Below are positions 1 to 9,295 of a stretch of DNA of 34,070 nt, piece by piece. The DNA comes from Gemmatimonadaceae bacterium. Lineage in GTDB: Bacteria; Gemmatimonadota; Gemmatimonadetes; Gemmatimonadales; Gemmatimonadaceae. Both the position numbers and the translations under genes were made by a program. The notes under the pieces are model-generated. The model was given only the letters and a program-made list of their open reading frames with translations, was not told the origin of the DNA and did not search any database. The stretch covers positions 1 to 34,070 of the forward strand of contig JAICYT010000017.1 of assembly GCA_025934075.1 (NCBI GenBank). The letters are read 5' to 3'. The stretch's first letter is position 1; every line of letters begins with the position of its first letter.

Positions 1-816
1 AAGGATACCGTGTCGTCCATGCACTTCATTCTCGACGAGCGCGGCAAACGCACGGATACTGGCACCGACTTTAGCCCGGAGCTCGACCTCACGCGCGGCG
101 AGCCGGTATCGATCACAGTTGTGAACCAACTCTCGGAGCCCACGAGCGTCCATTGGCACGGCATCGAGGTCGAGGATAGCTACGTCGACGGTGTGCCGGG
201 CTTCAGCGGCGCCGGCAAACGCCTCGCGCCTGCGATCGCGCCAGGTGACTCGTTCGTGGCTCGCTTCACACCGCGCCGCGCGGGCACATTCATGTATCAC
301 GCTCACATGGATGAAGTGCGCCAGGAGTTCGCGGGGATGGAGGGAGCGATCATCGTGCGCGAACCGGCGGCGGTACCGTCACGCGACGATCACGTGTTCT
401 TCCTCAAAGGTCGTGGCGTTCGTGATCCGGTCCACCCGCTCGAGATCAACGGTCAGGCGAACCCCGACACCTTGATACTTCATGCCGGCCAATCCGCGCG
501 GTTTCGTTTGATCAACCTGTCCACCGTGAATCCGGCAGTGGCGATGTGGCTGACGGCGCGCCCCGATAGTCAAGCAACGTTGGTCACGGACACGATGGCG
601 GTTCACTGGCGTCCAGTCGCCAAGGACGGCTTCGATCTTCCCGCGTCTCAGCAGACGCCGCGTCTCGCCCGACAGGCGTTCAGCCTTGGCGAGACGTACG
701 ACTTCGAGTACACACCAACTCGAGCGGGAACGCTTCGCCTCGAGGTTCGCACCGGTGGCATCAACGCGGCCGCGCCCCACCGCCTCCTTTTGAGAGTGCC
801 TGTTCGGGTGGAATAG
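1..816 (+). CDS. Multicopper oxidase, C-terminal part (gene probably begins left of the window)
   Basis: ORF 10..816 has cupredoxin copper motifs HWHG and YHAHMDE, and cupredoxin-like text (RGEPVSITVVNQLSEPTSVHWHG; GDSFVARFTPRRAGTFMYHAH). No T1 HCHxxxH motif before the stop at 816, so the T1 domain is probably upstream of the window. Confidence 0.85.
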   Translation, partial: KDTVSSMHFILDERGKRTDTGTDFSPELDLTRGEPVSITVVNQLSEPTSVHWHGIEVEDSYVDGVPGFSGAGKRLAPAIAPGDSFVARFTPRRAGTFMYHAHMDEVRQEFAGMEGAIIVREPAAVPSRDDHVFFLKGRGVRDPVHPLEINGQANPDTLILHAGQSARFRLINLSTVNPAVAMWLTARPDSQATLVTDTMAVHWRPVAKDGFDLPASQQTPRLARQAFSLGETYDFEYTPTRAGTLRLEVRTGGINAAAPHRLLLRVPVRVE

Positions 817-918
817 GTTCGGATACGGACACTCAAAGGTGGAATGCCAATGCCTGGGCACGTGGCATATCAAGACTCTAATTGCCGCGGGGACTAGATT
901 GCGGGCAACGTTCGATTC

Positions 919-1398
919 GTGCCCGTCGACCGCTCCACGATCATGCGCATTCGTCTCGCCGATAACCCTTCGACACTCGATGCCGCCCGCGCACTCGTGC
1001 GAGCGCACCTGGAATTACACTCCGTCGAGCCGGCGAGCATCCAACGCGTTGTCGACGCATTGCCGGCGCCATACCTTCCGCCGACGGGCGCACTGTGGGT
1101 CGCGTACGATGGCGACGATCCCTTGGGTTGCGCGGCGTTCCAGACAATCGGGCCCGAGACCGCCGAATTGAAGCGGGTGTTCGTGTGGCCCGGCGCGCGA
1201 CGGCGCGGCGTCGCGCGTGCGCTCACCGAACACGCGATCGAGGCCATCCGGGACGGGGGCTACACGCGCGTCCGGCTCGGGACGCAAGAAACGGCGATCG
1301 GAGCCCAGCGATTGTACGAGAGTCTGGGATTCCAGCGCATCGAACCGTACCGCGCGGCAGATTTCGGCACGGTCTGGTTTTATGAATTGCTAATGTAG
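919..1398 (+). CDS. GNAT family N-acetyltransferase
   Basis: GNAT core ELKRVFVWPGARRRGVARALTEHAIEAIRDGGYTRVRLGT followed by A-x-RLYESLGF. An in-frame ATG at 943 is an alternative start. Confidence 0.88.
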   Translation: MPVDRSTIMRIRLADNPSTLDAARALVRAHLELHSVEPASIQRVVDALPAPYLPPTGALWVAYDGDDPLGCAAFQTIGPETAELKRVFVWPGARRRGVARALTEHAIEAIRDGGYTRVRLGTQETAIGAQRLYESLGFQRIEPYRAADFGTVWFYELLM

Positions 1399-1421
1399 AC
1401 CACGGCTAGCCCTGCGTCCCC

Positions 1422-4076
1422 TCATCGGAGCACCGTAATCGGATCAACCCGGCTCGCCCGCTGCACCGGGACCATCAACGCGACCCCCGCACATACGATC
1501 AGTGCGAGCACCGCACCGCCGATCGCCAGCGGATCGAATGGCGCGACGCCAAAGAGCTGCGTGCGCACGAGCCGCGCCGCCGTCATCACGCCGAACGCAC
1601 CGACGCCCAACCCGAGCACCATCCACCCGCCGCCCTGCCGCAGCACGAGTCGCACGATCGCGCCTCGGCTCGAGCCCAGCGCGACGCGCACGCCGAACTC
1701 GCGCTCGCGCGCCGCCGCCATGTTCGCGAACATCGCGTAGACGCCGACCGAGGCAAGCAGAAGCGCGAGCGCGCCGAACGCGGTCATGAGCACGACCGGC
1801 AGCCGCCGCGGTGCGAATGTATCGCCGAGGACCGATTCCATCGTCGCAACCTTGTAGACCGGAATGGTCGGGTCGAATGACGAGATCACGCGACGCACGC
1901 TGGTCAGCAATGACAAAGGGTCGATGCTCCCCGCTGCACGCACGACGAACGCGTCGGCCGACGGCGATTGCCGCAGCGTGAGGTACATCGTCGGCTCTGG
2001 AGTCAGATGCGTTGGATCGTTGCGCACGTTGCCGACGACACCCACGACCGTGATCCACGGCTCGGTGGGATCCGGCGGACCGATGTGAATCTGCGCGCCG
2101 ACCGCGTTGCCATTGGGCCAGTAGCGGTGCGCCATTGCTTCATTGATGATGATCGACGGCGGCGCCGAATCGCGATCGGCGGTGGTGAACGTGCGTCCTT
2201 GCTCGAGCGGAATCCCGAGCGTCGCGAACAGGTTGTCGGAGACGCGCGACGTGAGGATGAACGGCACCGGCTCATTCGGCGCCCAGGGTTTGTCGCGAAT
2301 GAACAGGCCGTTGCTGTTGGTGATCTGTGTCGGCAGCTGCGATATGTTCGCAGCCTCGGCGACGCCGGGCAGGGCACGAATGCGTTGCGCGAGCTCGTCG
2401 TACGCCTGCACTCGCGCGGCCACCGTGCGGTATTTCGCGTTCGGAAGCTGCACGGTGAACGTGAGCAGCTTGGCGGGCGTGAACCCGAGCGGTGCCGTCG
2501 TCATGGCGATGAGGCTGCGCACGAGGAGACCGGCGCCCGCGAGTAGGCTCACACAGAGCGCAATCTGTCCCGCGACGAGCACACCCCGCGCGCGCCGTGT
2601 ACGGCGGCTTTCGCTCGCGCCACGCGTCTGCTCGCGAAGCGTATCCTGCGGGTCGGCCCGCCCGACGGACAGCGCGGGTCCCGTGCCGAATGCAAGTCCT
2701 GTAATGAGTGCGAGTGTCGCGGTGACGAAGATCGCGCCGCGATCGAGCGAGAGGTTCGCGTATGCAGGCAGCGACGAGAGCGCGAGCCCGCGCAGCAGCC
2801 CCAGTCCGATCATCGCGAGCGCGAGTCCGGCGATGCAGCCGGCGAACGCGAGCAACACGCTCTCGGTGAGCAGTTGTCGCACGAGTCGTCCGCGTCCGGC
2901 GCCGAGCGCGACGCGCACCGCGAATTCTTTGCGCCTCGAGATCGTGCGCGAGACGAGCGCGCCGGCGAGATTCGCGCAGGTGATGAGCAGCACGAGTCCC
3001 GCACTCGCGAGGAGAACGAGCAGCGGCGTCCGCGTGTCGCCGACCATTGCATCGCGAAGCGACACCCCATCGAGTCCAATGCCAAGGTTGTCTTTGGCGT
3101 ACAGACGCTCGAGCTCCGCGCCGATGCTTGCGAGCTCATGGCGCGCGCCCTCGACGGTGACGCCGGGCTTCAACCGTCCGACGAAGCCCAGGTTGTGCGA
3201 GCCGCGCACGCTGATCGGGTCTTGCATCATCGGTTTGATGCTGAGCGGGAGATAGAAGTCAGGTGTCCCTTCGGGCGGCAAGAAGTCGCGCGGCAAGAGG
3301 CCAATGATCGTGCGCGGAATGCTGTTGAGGCGAATGACTTTGCCGACCACATTGGCGTCGTCGCCGAAGACGCGCTGCCAAGCACCATATGAAATCAGCA
3401 CGACGCTTGTCGTGTCGTGATTGCCGTCATCGTCGGCGAACGTGCGACCCCGAGCGGGTGTGACGCCGAGTGTGCGAAGCAGGTCAGGCTCGATGAACAT
3501 CGACTTCATCACCTGAGGCGCGTCGCTGCTTGCGTAAATCGCGTCGCGCTGCGGCAGGAATGCGCCGAGGCTCGCGAACGAATGTTGTCGCTCGCGGATG
3601 TCGCTCACCGTGCCGGCGCTGAGCGCACCGCGCTCTGTGAAGCCGGTGCGGTACGGGCAGTAGATGCGCATGAGGCGGCCGGCGTCGGCGTACGGCAGCC
3701 GGTCGAGCAAGACGGACTTCACGACACCGAAGACCGCGGCGTTTGCGCCGATCCCCAGTGCGAGTGTAACGATTGCCGCGAGCGTGAATGCTGGCGCGCG
3801 GACCGCGGATCGCAGCGCGAATCGGAGGTCTTGCGCGAGGTCGCCAAACCAGTCGCGGCGCGCCTCCGCCCTCCGATCTTCGGTGAGCAGCGCCGCGCAT
3901 TCGTCGCGCACGCTCGCGACGTCGCCGAGTCGCTCGAGCGCTTTCTTCCGAGCGTCGTCGGGACTCATGCCGCTCGCGATGTAGCCTTGCACTCGCTCCT
4001 CGAGGTGGAAGCGAAGCTCGTCGTCGATCTCGGCCTGTGGTTTCGGGGGGACGATACGGAAGTCGCGTTTGGTCAT
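1422..4076 (-). CDS. ADOP/MacB-FtsX family ABC transporter permease (884 aa) with N-terminal permease prefix domain
   Basis: N-terminal DDELRFHLEERVQGYIASGMSPDDARKKALERLGD prefix, then two FtsX-like halves (TLALGIGANAAVFGVVKSVLL; GVYAMFANMAAAREREFGVRVALGSSRGAIVRLVLRQG). Follows a PadR gene. Confidence 0.93.
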   Translation of the reverse strand: MTKRDFRIVPPKPQAEIDDELRFHLEERVQGYIASGMSPDDARKKALERLGDVASVRDECAALLTEDRRAEARRDWFGDLAQDLRFALRSAVRAPAFTLAAIVTLALGIGANAAVFGVVKSVLLDRLPYADAGRLMRIYCPYRTGFTERGALSAGTVSDIRERQHSFASLGAFLPQRDAIYASSDAPQVMKSMFIEPDLLRTLGVTPARGRTFADDDGNHDTTSVVLISYGAWQRVFGDDANVVGKVIRLNSIPRTIIGLLPRDFLPPEGTPDFYLPLSIKPMMQDPISVRGSHNLGFVGRLKPGVTVEGARHELASIGAELERLYAKDNLGIGLDGVSLRDAMVGDTRTPLLVLLASAGLVLLITCANLAGALVSRTISRRKEFAVRVALGAGRGRLVRQLLTESVLLAFAGCIAGLALAMIGLGLLRGLALSSLPAYANLSLDRGAIFVTATLALITGLAFGTGPALSVGRADPQDTLREQTRGASESRRTRRARGVLVAGQIALCVSLLAGAGLLVRSLIAMTTAPLGFTPAKLLTFTVQLPNAKYRTVAARVQAYDELAQRIRALPGVAEAANISQLPTQITNSNGLFIRDKPWAPNEPVPFILTSRVSDNLFATLGIPLEQGRTFTTADRDSAPPSIIINEAMAHRYWPNGNAVGAQIHIGPPDPTEPWITVVGVVGNVRNDPTHLTPEPTMYLTLRQSPSADAFVVRAAGSIDPLSLLTSVRRVISSFDPTIPVYKVATMESVLGDTFAPRRLPVVLMTAFGALALLLASVGVYAMFANMAAAREREFGVRVALGSSRGAIVRLVLRQGGGWMVLGLGVGAFGVMTAARLVRTQLFGVAPFDPLAIGGAVLALIVCAGVALMVPVQRASRVDPITVLR

Positions 4077-4086
4077 GGATGCCTCG

Positions 4087-4440
4087 TCACTTCGCCCAAC
4101 TGGGGATGGCCCGGGTGGTGATGGCTTGGGTGACGGCGCCGGCGAACCGTTGCCATCCGGTGGTTTGGTCGCGAAACTGGCGCCGTCCTTCAGCGGTGAG
4201 GTGGTAGTACTTGGCGCGGCGGTTGTTTTCGGTGACCCCCCACTGCGCCTTGATCCATCCTTTGCGGGCCATGCGGTAGAGGGCGGGGTAGAGCGAGCCT
4301 TCCTCGACGCTCAAGACGTCGTCTGTGGCGGACTCGATCCAGCTGGCGATGCCGTAGCCATGGATCGGTCCCCAGGAGAGTGCCTTGAGGATGAGGAGCT
4401 CGACGGTGCCTTGCAGGAGTCCGGACTCTTTGGCGAACAT
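4087..4440 (-). CDS. PadR family transcriptional regulator
   Basis: LLQGTVELLILKALSWGPIHGYGIASWIE...EEGSLYPALYRMARKGWIKAQWG...NNRRAKYYHLTAEGRRQ is a typical PadR winged helix. Same strand as, and 10 bp upstream of, the ADOP gene. Confidence 0.93.
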   Translation of the reverse strand: MFAKESGLLQGTVELLILKALSWGPIHGYGIASWIESATDDVLSVEEGSLYPALYRMARKGWIKAQWGVTENNRRAKYYHLTAEGRRQFRDQTTGWQRFAGAVTQAITTRAIPSWAK

Positions 4441-4514
4441 ATGTGGGTAGACAACGGAAGCGAAGAAATGGTTTACTATGCGGGTCTAGGGGAAACTTAC
4501 ACGTGCTCCATTAG

Positions 4515-5129
4515 ATGTGCATAGGGGCATGGCGGCTTCGGCCGGTTGCGATTCTCTCGAGTGAGCGGCGCGGCGTGAGAGCCGGGATTGTTGCCGCCGC
4601 GCTCGTCTTGAGTACGAATGCGGTGCAGGCGCAGGCAAACGCGTCGCTCGATGCGATTCGACGCCTCCGGCCCGCTGCGTTCACGACCCTCCCGCTCGCC
4701 GTGCGTCGTGACCTCGAACGCCGATCGTGTCTGGTTCCACAACCCTACGATGCCCGCATACCGAAAAATGTCATTCACGGGTCTTTTACGGCCGCACGCG
4801 TGAGCGAGTGGGCTGTGTTGTGCTCCGTCAACGACACATCGCGAATCCTCATCTACAGAATCGACCGGGGCGTTCGTCTCGCCAACTCGTTGGGTCGCGC
4901 ATGGGACGGCGCGTCGGTGCAAGGAATCGGCGGCAAACGGTGGGGCTACTCGCGGCTCATCAGAACATTGGCGGTTCCCAAGATCCCTCTCTGGCGCGAC
5001 GACGTTGACGGACATCCGATTCCTCAACCGATCGACCACGATGCGATCGAGGACATCTTCGAGGGCAAGGCTGCTGACGCCTTCTACTATGCGGCCGGGC
5101 GATGGTATCGGCAGGTGACCGCGAATTGA
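4515..5129 (+). CDS. Secreted protein of unknown function
   Basis: 204 aa ORF with a signal-peptide-like N-terminus (AGIVAAALVLSTNAVQAQA), then FTTLPLAVRRDLERRSCLVPQPYDARIPKNVIHGSFTAARVSEWAVLCSVNDTSRILIYRI. Codon use is compatible with coding and no better ORF overlaps. Confidence 0.7.
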   Translation: MCIGAWRLRPVAILSSERRGVRAGIVAAALVLSTNAVQAQANASLDAIRRLRPAAFTTLPLAVRRDLERRSCLVPQPYDARIPKNVIHGSFTAARVSEWAVLCSVNDTSRILIYRIDRGVRLANSLGRAWDGASVQGIGGKRWGYSRLIRTLAVPKIPLWRDDVDGHPIPQPIDHDAIEDIFEGKAADAFYYAAGRWYRQVTAN

Positions 5130-5208
5130 CGGCTCGTGATTGCGCAGGGAGACGTCCGTCGGGCACCTTGAGGACATTCAATCGATCTCTCGCCCAATCC
5201 GTTCGCAC

Positions 5209-5910
5209 ATGCTGATCCGCGCGCTCTCTGCCACCGTCCTCCTCATCGGTACCGTCCACGCTCAGTCGAAGCCCGTCGCGGGACTAGACCCTCAGCGACT
5301 TCAGCTCACGACCGATTCGCTCGAGATCTACGTCATTCGCCAAGGCGATCGCCAACGCACGGGCACGATCGTCGACGCGCTCGACACGGTGCGCGTGAAT
5401 GGCGAGCTTCGCTTGCGACGCATTTATAGAAGGGCGGACGCGGTGCTGGGGAATGGAGTCGACACTCTCGTCGATGCGTACGCCGACTTGAGGCTCCGAC
5501 TGGTCGACTCGCGGTCTGATGGCGGCGGCGTGGAGCACACAGAGTGGCGGAATGGGCGTGTCGTCGGCGTCGTCGAGCAAGCCGGCACCGCGACGCGCCA
5601 GGTAGACACGGCCGCGGCGGGTGGCGTGTACAGCAGTGCGAGCTTCGATCTCGTCTTGCGGGCGGCGCCGCTGACTGGAGGCTACACGCTCACCATCCCG
5701 GCATTTTCCGGGCGGCAAGGCGCGAAGACGCTTTCCGCCAGGGTCGCTGCCAGCGAGACGCTGCCTGGTCTCGGCGCGACGTGGCGGGTCGAGGCGGATG
5801 TCGGCGGGCGGGCGGCGACGTTCTGGATCTCTAAAGACTCGCGCCGCCTCGTGCGACAGCTTGTTCGCGTGACGCCCGGAATCGAGATCCTGTTTCTCGC
5901 GATTCGTTGA
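5209..5910 (+). CDS. Secreted protein of unknown function (DUF3108-like flavour, tentative)
   Basis: In-frame ATG at 5209 gives signal peptide MLIRALSATVLLIGTVHAQS. The beta-rich C-terminus (TWRVEADVGGRAATFWISKDSRRLVRQLVRVTPGIEILFL) resembles lipoprotein-fold proteins. The ORF track starts at 5140. Confidence 0.7.
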   Translation: MLIRALSATVLLIGTVHAQSKPVAGLDPQRLQLTTDSLEIYVIRQGDRQRTGTIVDALDTVRVNGELRLRRIYRRADAVLGNGVDTLVDAYADLRLRLVDSRSDGGGVEHTEWRNGRVVGVVEQAGTATRQVDTAAAGGVYSSASFDLVLRAAPLTGGYTLTIPAFSGRQGAKTLSARVAASETLPGLGATWRVEADVGGRAATFWISKDSRRLVRQLVRVTPGIEILFLAIR

Positions 5911-5970
5911 GCTCGAGGCGCCATCGAACTCAGCGCCCTTGGGCTCATTCCAACCGCGACCTGGCGCACG

Positions 5971-7071
5971 CTATTGATACTGGATGTAGATTGGCCGCGG
6001 CCGCAGCCACAGGATCTCACCCGGCGTCAGCAACGCATCCTTCCTCTTCGTGTCGTTGTGAAAGAAGATCTTGAAGCCCGTGAACTCCACCGGCTCGAGA
6101 TCGATATAGTCGCGGTACGATTCGAACTTCATCCACGGCGGCCCCCATCCGTCCATGTGCATCACGATCTGCACACGTGGATCGATCGTGATCCGACTCG
6201 CGTGCGAGATCATGGACTTGGTCCACCGATGCACGACGAGCACTTTGGGCGGAAGCTTCTTCTCATCCACGAGTTGGCGTAGCTGCTCGGACACCCAGTT
6301 CACATCCGCCGCATCGAACTGACCGATCCGTTTGCTCGGCGCGCTGCCTTCGGCCGCATAGTGCATCGAGAACTCGGCGTCCATGCCGAGGTGCACGTCG
6401 GGCCGCGCGAGGAAGGGCATGAGGTGCGGCAGCTCTCGCTGCATGGTGCTCTTTCCCACCTGCACGTCGAGGAAGAGCAGCGCGTTCCGCTGCTTCGCCC
6501 ATCCGTAGACCTTCTCGATCATCGCCGAGTCCATCCGCGAGCGCCACATACCGTCTTTCCCGGGCGCGCCCTGGGCGACGACAGCAATGAGATGCAGCGC
6601 GGGCTGCACCGGCGTCGTCGGATCGGCTTCGTTCCACTGGCGCACCATCGTGTCGAGCTTCGCGAGCATCACCTCCGGCGGATATTCGCCGAGCACGCCC
6701 ATGCGCTTCGAGAGTGGATTGCCATAGAACGCGACGATACGCTTCGCCGGCAAAATTGAGCCGGGAAGCGGCGTCGGTGGCTCGGGCCACTTCGCCAATT
6801 GCCGTCGTCCGAATGCGACCGCCGAGGCGAACGCCGCTGAGTCATGCTTGCTGCGTCCGGGGATGAGGTGCGGCGTCATCGTGTCGGAGCCAGCGGCAAC
6901 TTGGGGCGGTACCGCCACCGGCTTCCTCATCACAGAATCGGTGTCGCTGCTCGCCGGTGGCGGCGCGGATCCGGGGCGTGCGTCGCTCGCAACGCACGAG
7001 ATGACGATCGAGACCGCAAATAGGCTCAGCGCGCGGCGAATACGCTCGCGTCGGACATTTGTCTTCGGCAC
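5971..7071 (-). CDS. Putative lipoprotein, TIM-barrel/glycosidase-like, function unknown
   Basis: GTG start at 7071 (VPKTNVRRERIRRALSLFAVSIVISCVASD) gives a lipobox-like VISC. Body IVAFYGNPLSKRMGVLGEYPP...LHLIAVVAQGAPGKDG...LLFLDVQVGKS...VHLGMDAEFSM...KVLVVHRWTKSMI...VQIVMHMDGWGPP has regularly spaced beta strands with conserved-looking acidic residues. Confidence 0.75.
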   Translation of the reverse strand: MPKTNVRRERIRRALSLFAVSIVISCVASDARPGSAPPPASSDTDSVMRKPVAVPPQVAAGSDTMTPHLIPGRSKHDSAAFASAVAFGRRQLAKWPEPPTPLPGSILPAKRIVAFYGNPLSKRMGVLGEYPPEVMLAKLDTMVRQWNEADPTTPVQPALHLIAVVAQGAPGKDGMWRSRMDSAMIEKVYGWAKQRNALLFLDVQVGKSTMQRELPHLMPFLARPDVHLGMDAEFSMHYAAEGSAPSKRIGQFDAADVNWVSEQLRQLVDEKKLPPKVLVVHRWTKSMISHASRITIDPRVQIVMHMDGWGPPWMKFESYRDYIDLEPVEFTGFKIFFHNDTKRKDALLTPGEILWLRPRPIYIQYQ

Positions 7072-7327
7072 AACCAAACGTAAACCCCGGTTCGTCACGC
7101 TCGCAGCGTGTCTTGCATCGGCGCCTACAGCGGTTCCTCGCGATGCAGCGTCGCCGGCGGACTGAGAAGGGATGCTTTTGCCGCGCGTACACGGTTTTCG
7201 TGATGGACGCCATGCGCTTCGCGAGTGGCGCGCAGGCGGTTGAAGGTTTCGCGCCCTCAGCAGTTGCATTGACCAAGATTGGCGGTATTGTCCCCAGATC
7301 TTTCCCGCAAAAGCAAAGGAGACCTCC

Positions 7328-7582
7328 GTGCTCTTCCATATCACCCAAAGACACACTCCCGCGACTTGCCCCAAGAACGAAGGGGGCTCCAACTCGCTCT
7401 TCAATCCCAATGTGAAAGGGCTCAAGCTGCTCGGCCGCTACGGGGCAAACTCCGAGCATACACTGTTCTACATCGTGGAGACCGACGACATCGACGCGCT
7501 CAACAAGTTTCTCTGGCCCGGCTTCGAGCGTTGCACGAGTACGATCACGCCTGTCAGCGACGTGCCGGTCCCGAAGGACTGA
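7328..7582 (+). CDS. Small DUF3303-like protein (tentative)
   Basis: 84 aa from a GTG start, preceded by the strong SD aaaggag (about 7316-7322). MLFHITQRHTPATCP...GLKLLGRYGANSEHTLFYIVETDDIDALNKFLWPGFERCTSTITPVSDVP has the compact ferredoxin-like pattern I associate with DUF3303 proteins. Confidence 0.75.
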   Translation: MLFHITQRHTPATCPKNEGGSNSLFNPNVKGLKLLGRYGANSEHTLFYIVETDDIDALNKFLWPGFERCTSTITPVSDVPVPKD

Positions 7583-7679
7583 CCAACGCGACGCGATACC
7601 CTAGTCGATTCGCGGTCTCGACAGTGTGCGAAAGACGCGGCCGCCTGTCGCGTGGTTGGCGAACGCCTACATTGCTGAC

Positions 7680-9146
7680 ATGACCGCCTCCACCTCCACT
7701 CCCGTCACGCCGGGCGGCGCCGGTCAGCTGTCGACTGCCGCTGCGCCGGTCGCGCCGACGCCCGCGCCGGGACGGCGCTTCGATCGCACGATCGTCGACG
7801 GTCCACTCGCGCGCGCCGTGTGGAAGCTCGCGTGGCCGACGATGCTCACCAACGTGATCGGCGGGCTCCAGGGCATGATCGATCACGCCTTGGTCGGCAA
7901 TCTCGTCGGCTTCACCGCGAATGCGGCGATCGGGGTGAGCTTCCAGATCTTCCTCGTCGTGATCGTGTTCCTGTCGTCGATGTTCATGGGCATGAGCGTT
8001 CTCGTATCGCGCTACGTGGGCGCGGGGAACGGCGATATGGCGGATCGCACCATCTATCAAGCGTTCCTTACCGTGATCGTGCTGTCCTTCGGCGTGCTCG
8101 CTCCGCTGGGGTACGTTCTCGCGCCCGGACTCCTGTCGCTCGTCAATGCCGCGCCGGCGGTGCAGCATGAAGCGCTGCCGTTCCTACGAATCATGTTCGT
8201 GTTCAGCGGCGGCATGTTGATCTTCTTCATGGTTGGCGGCGCGTTGCGCGCGGCTGGCGACGCACGCACACCGATGATCCTCGGCGTCTCGATGACCGTG
8301 TTGAACATCGTCCTCAACGTCATGTTCATTCGCGGACTCGGGCCAGTTCCGGCGTACGGCACGCGCGGCGCGGCGATGGGAACGTCGATCGCGTCGGGCG
8401 TCGTCGGTATCTACTCGTTGTGGAAGCTGACGCGCGGCGGTTGGGTGGTCTCCTTCAAGCACGACGGCGGGTGGGGTCCGGATTGGACGATCATTCGCGC
8501 GTTGTTCCGCTTTGGCCTTCCGACAGGGATTCAAGGGATTGCGATGAACGTCGGTGGTGTGCTGCTGCTCGCGTTCATCGGCTCGCTCGCGCAGAGCGCG
8601 GCGGCGCAGGGTGCGTATGTGGTGTCCTACACCGAGCTCTTCTCGCTCGTGACCTGGACGTCGCAAGGACTGCTCGGCGCGGCGGCGGTGATCGCGGGAC
8701 AGAACCTTGGCGCGGGCAAGCCCGATCGTACGGTGCAAGGTGTTCACGTCGCCGCGCGGTTCGGTATCATCGGCGCGGCGTTCATCGGGATTTGTTTCTG
8801 GTTCTTGCCCACGCAACTCCTCGCGATCTTCGGGATGCGAGATCCCATCGTCGTCGGGATCGGCACGCAACTGCTGCGCGTGCTCAGCGTGAGCGGGTTG
8901 TTCATCTCCGTCGCGCTGACGTACACCGGCGGCTTGCAGGGGACCGGCGACACCAAGAGCCCGCTCTACATCTCCATCCTCTCGCAGCTCGTGATTCCGT
9001 TGGGCGCGTGCTTCGTGATGTCGCGCATGGGGACGCTCGCGCCGATCAATATTTGGCTGGCGATTCTCGCCGGACACATGACGCGGTGTCTCTTGACTGT
9101 CGTCCGCTTCAACCAAGGAAAATGGAAAGCGATCGCAGTCACATGA
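7680..9146 (+). CDS. MATE family efflux transporter
   Basis: Multi-TM protein with LAWPTMLTNVIGGLQGMIDHALVG, GMSVLVSRYVGAG, GGALRAAGDARTPM, LGAAAVIAGQNLGAGKPDRT and GGLQGTGDTKSPLYIS. ORF track starts at 7626; ATG at 7680 is more plausible. Confidence 0.93.
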   Translation: MTASTSTPVTPGGAGQLSTAAAPVAPTPAPGRRFDRTIVDGPLARAVWKLAWPTMLTNVIGGLQGMIDHALVGNLVGFTANAAIGVSFQIFLVVIVFLSSMFMGMSVLVSRYVGAGNGDMADRTIYQAFLTVIVLSFGVLAPLGYVLAPGLLSLVNAAPAVQHEALPFLRIMFVFSGGMLIFFMVGGALRAAGDARTPMILGVSMTVLNIVLNVMFIRGLGPVPAYGTRGAAMGTSIASGVVGIYSLWKLTRGGWVVSFKHDGGWGPDWTIIRALFRFGLPTGIQGIAMNVGGVLLLAFIGSLAQSAAAQGAYVVSYTELFSLVTWTSQGLLGAAAVIAGQNLGAGKPDRTVQGVHVAARFGIIGAAFIGICFWFLPTQLLAIFGMRDPIVVGIGTQLLRVLSVSGLFISVALTYTGGLQGTGDTKSPLYISILSQLVIPLGACFVMSRMGTLAPINIWLAILAGHMTRCLLTVVRFNQGKWKAIAVT

Positions 9147-9180
9147 GCGGGGGAATGAGCGTGGACATGGTTGGCTCCTC

Positions 9181-9195
9181 CCCGGCCTGGCCGGG
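9181..9195. terminator. GC-rich hairpin downstream of the MATE gene (possible terminator)
   Basis: CCCGGCC-T-GGCCGGG is a perfect inverted repeat 35 bp after the MATE stop. No T-tract. Confidence 0.4.
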
Positions 9196-9295
9196 CGCGT
9201 TGCTAGTCGCGCGAGCGCCGCTCGGCTTCGACGTCCATCTGGCTCACCGGTGCGCGGTCGCGTAGCTTAGGTTTTCTCACCTTACCGGCCGCTGG

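Noticed and set aside
2143-3255. Long + strand ORF of 370 aa opposite the first ADOP gene
   Set aside because: Antisense shadow of a GC-rich coding region; Ser/Arg/Ala-rich translation without domain motifs, while the minus strand encodes a clear ADOP permease.
4437-4444. ACATATGT palindrome overlapping the first PadR start codon
   Set aside because: Only 8 bp and includes the start codon; too short to call a PadR operator without conservation or binding data.
8184-9116. 310 aa minus-strand ORF opposite the MATE gene
   Set aside because: Charged, low-complexity His/Arg/Asp-rich translation typical of antisense frames; MATE motifs on the + strand are unambiguous.
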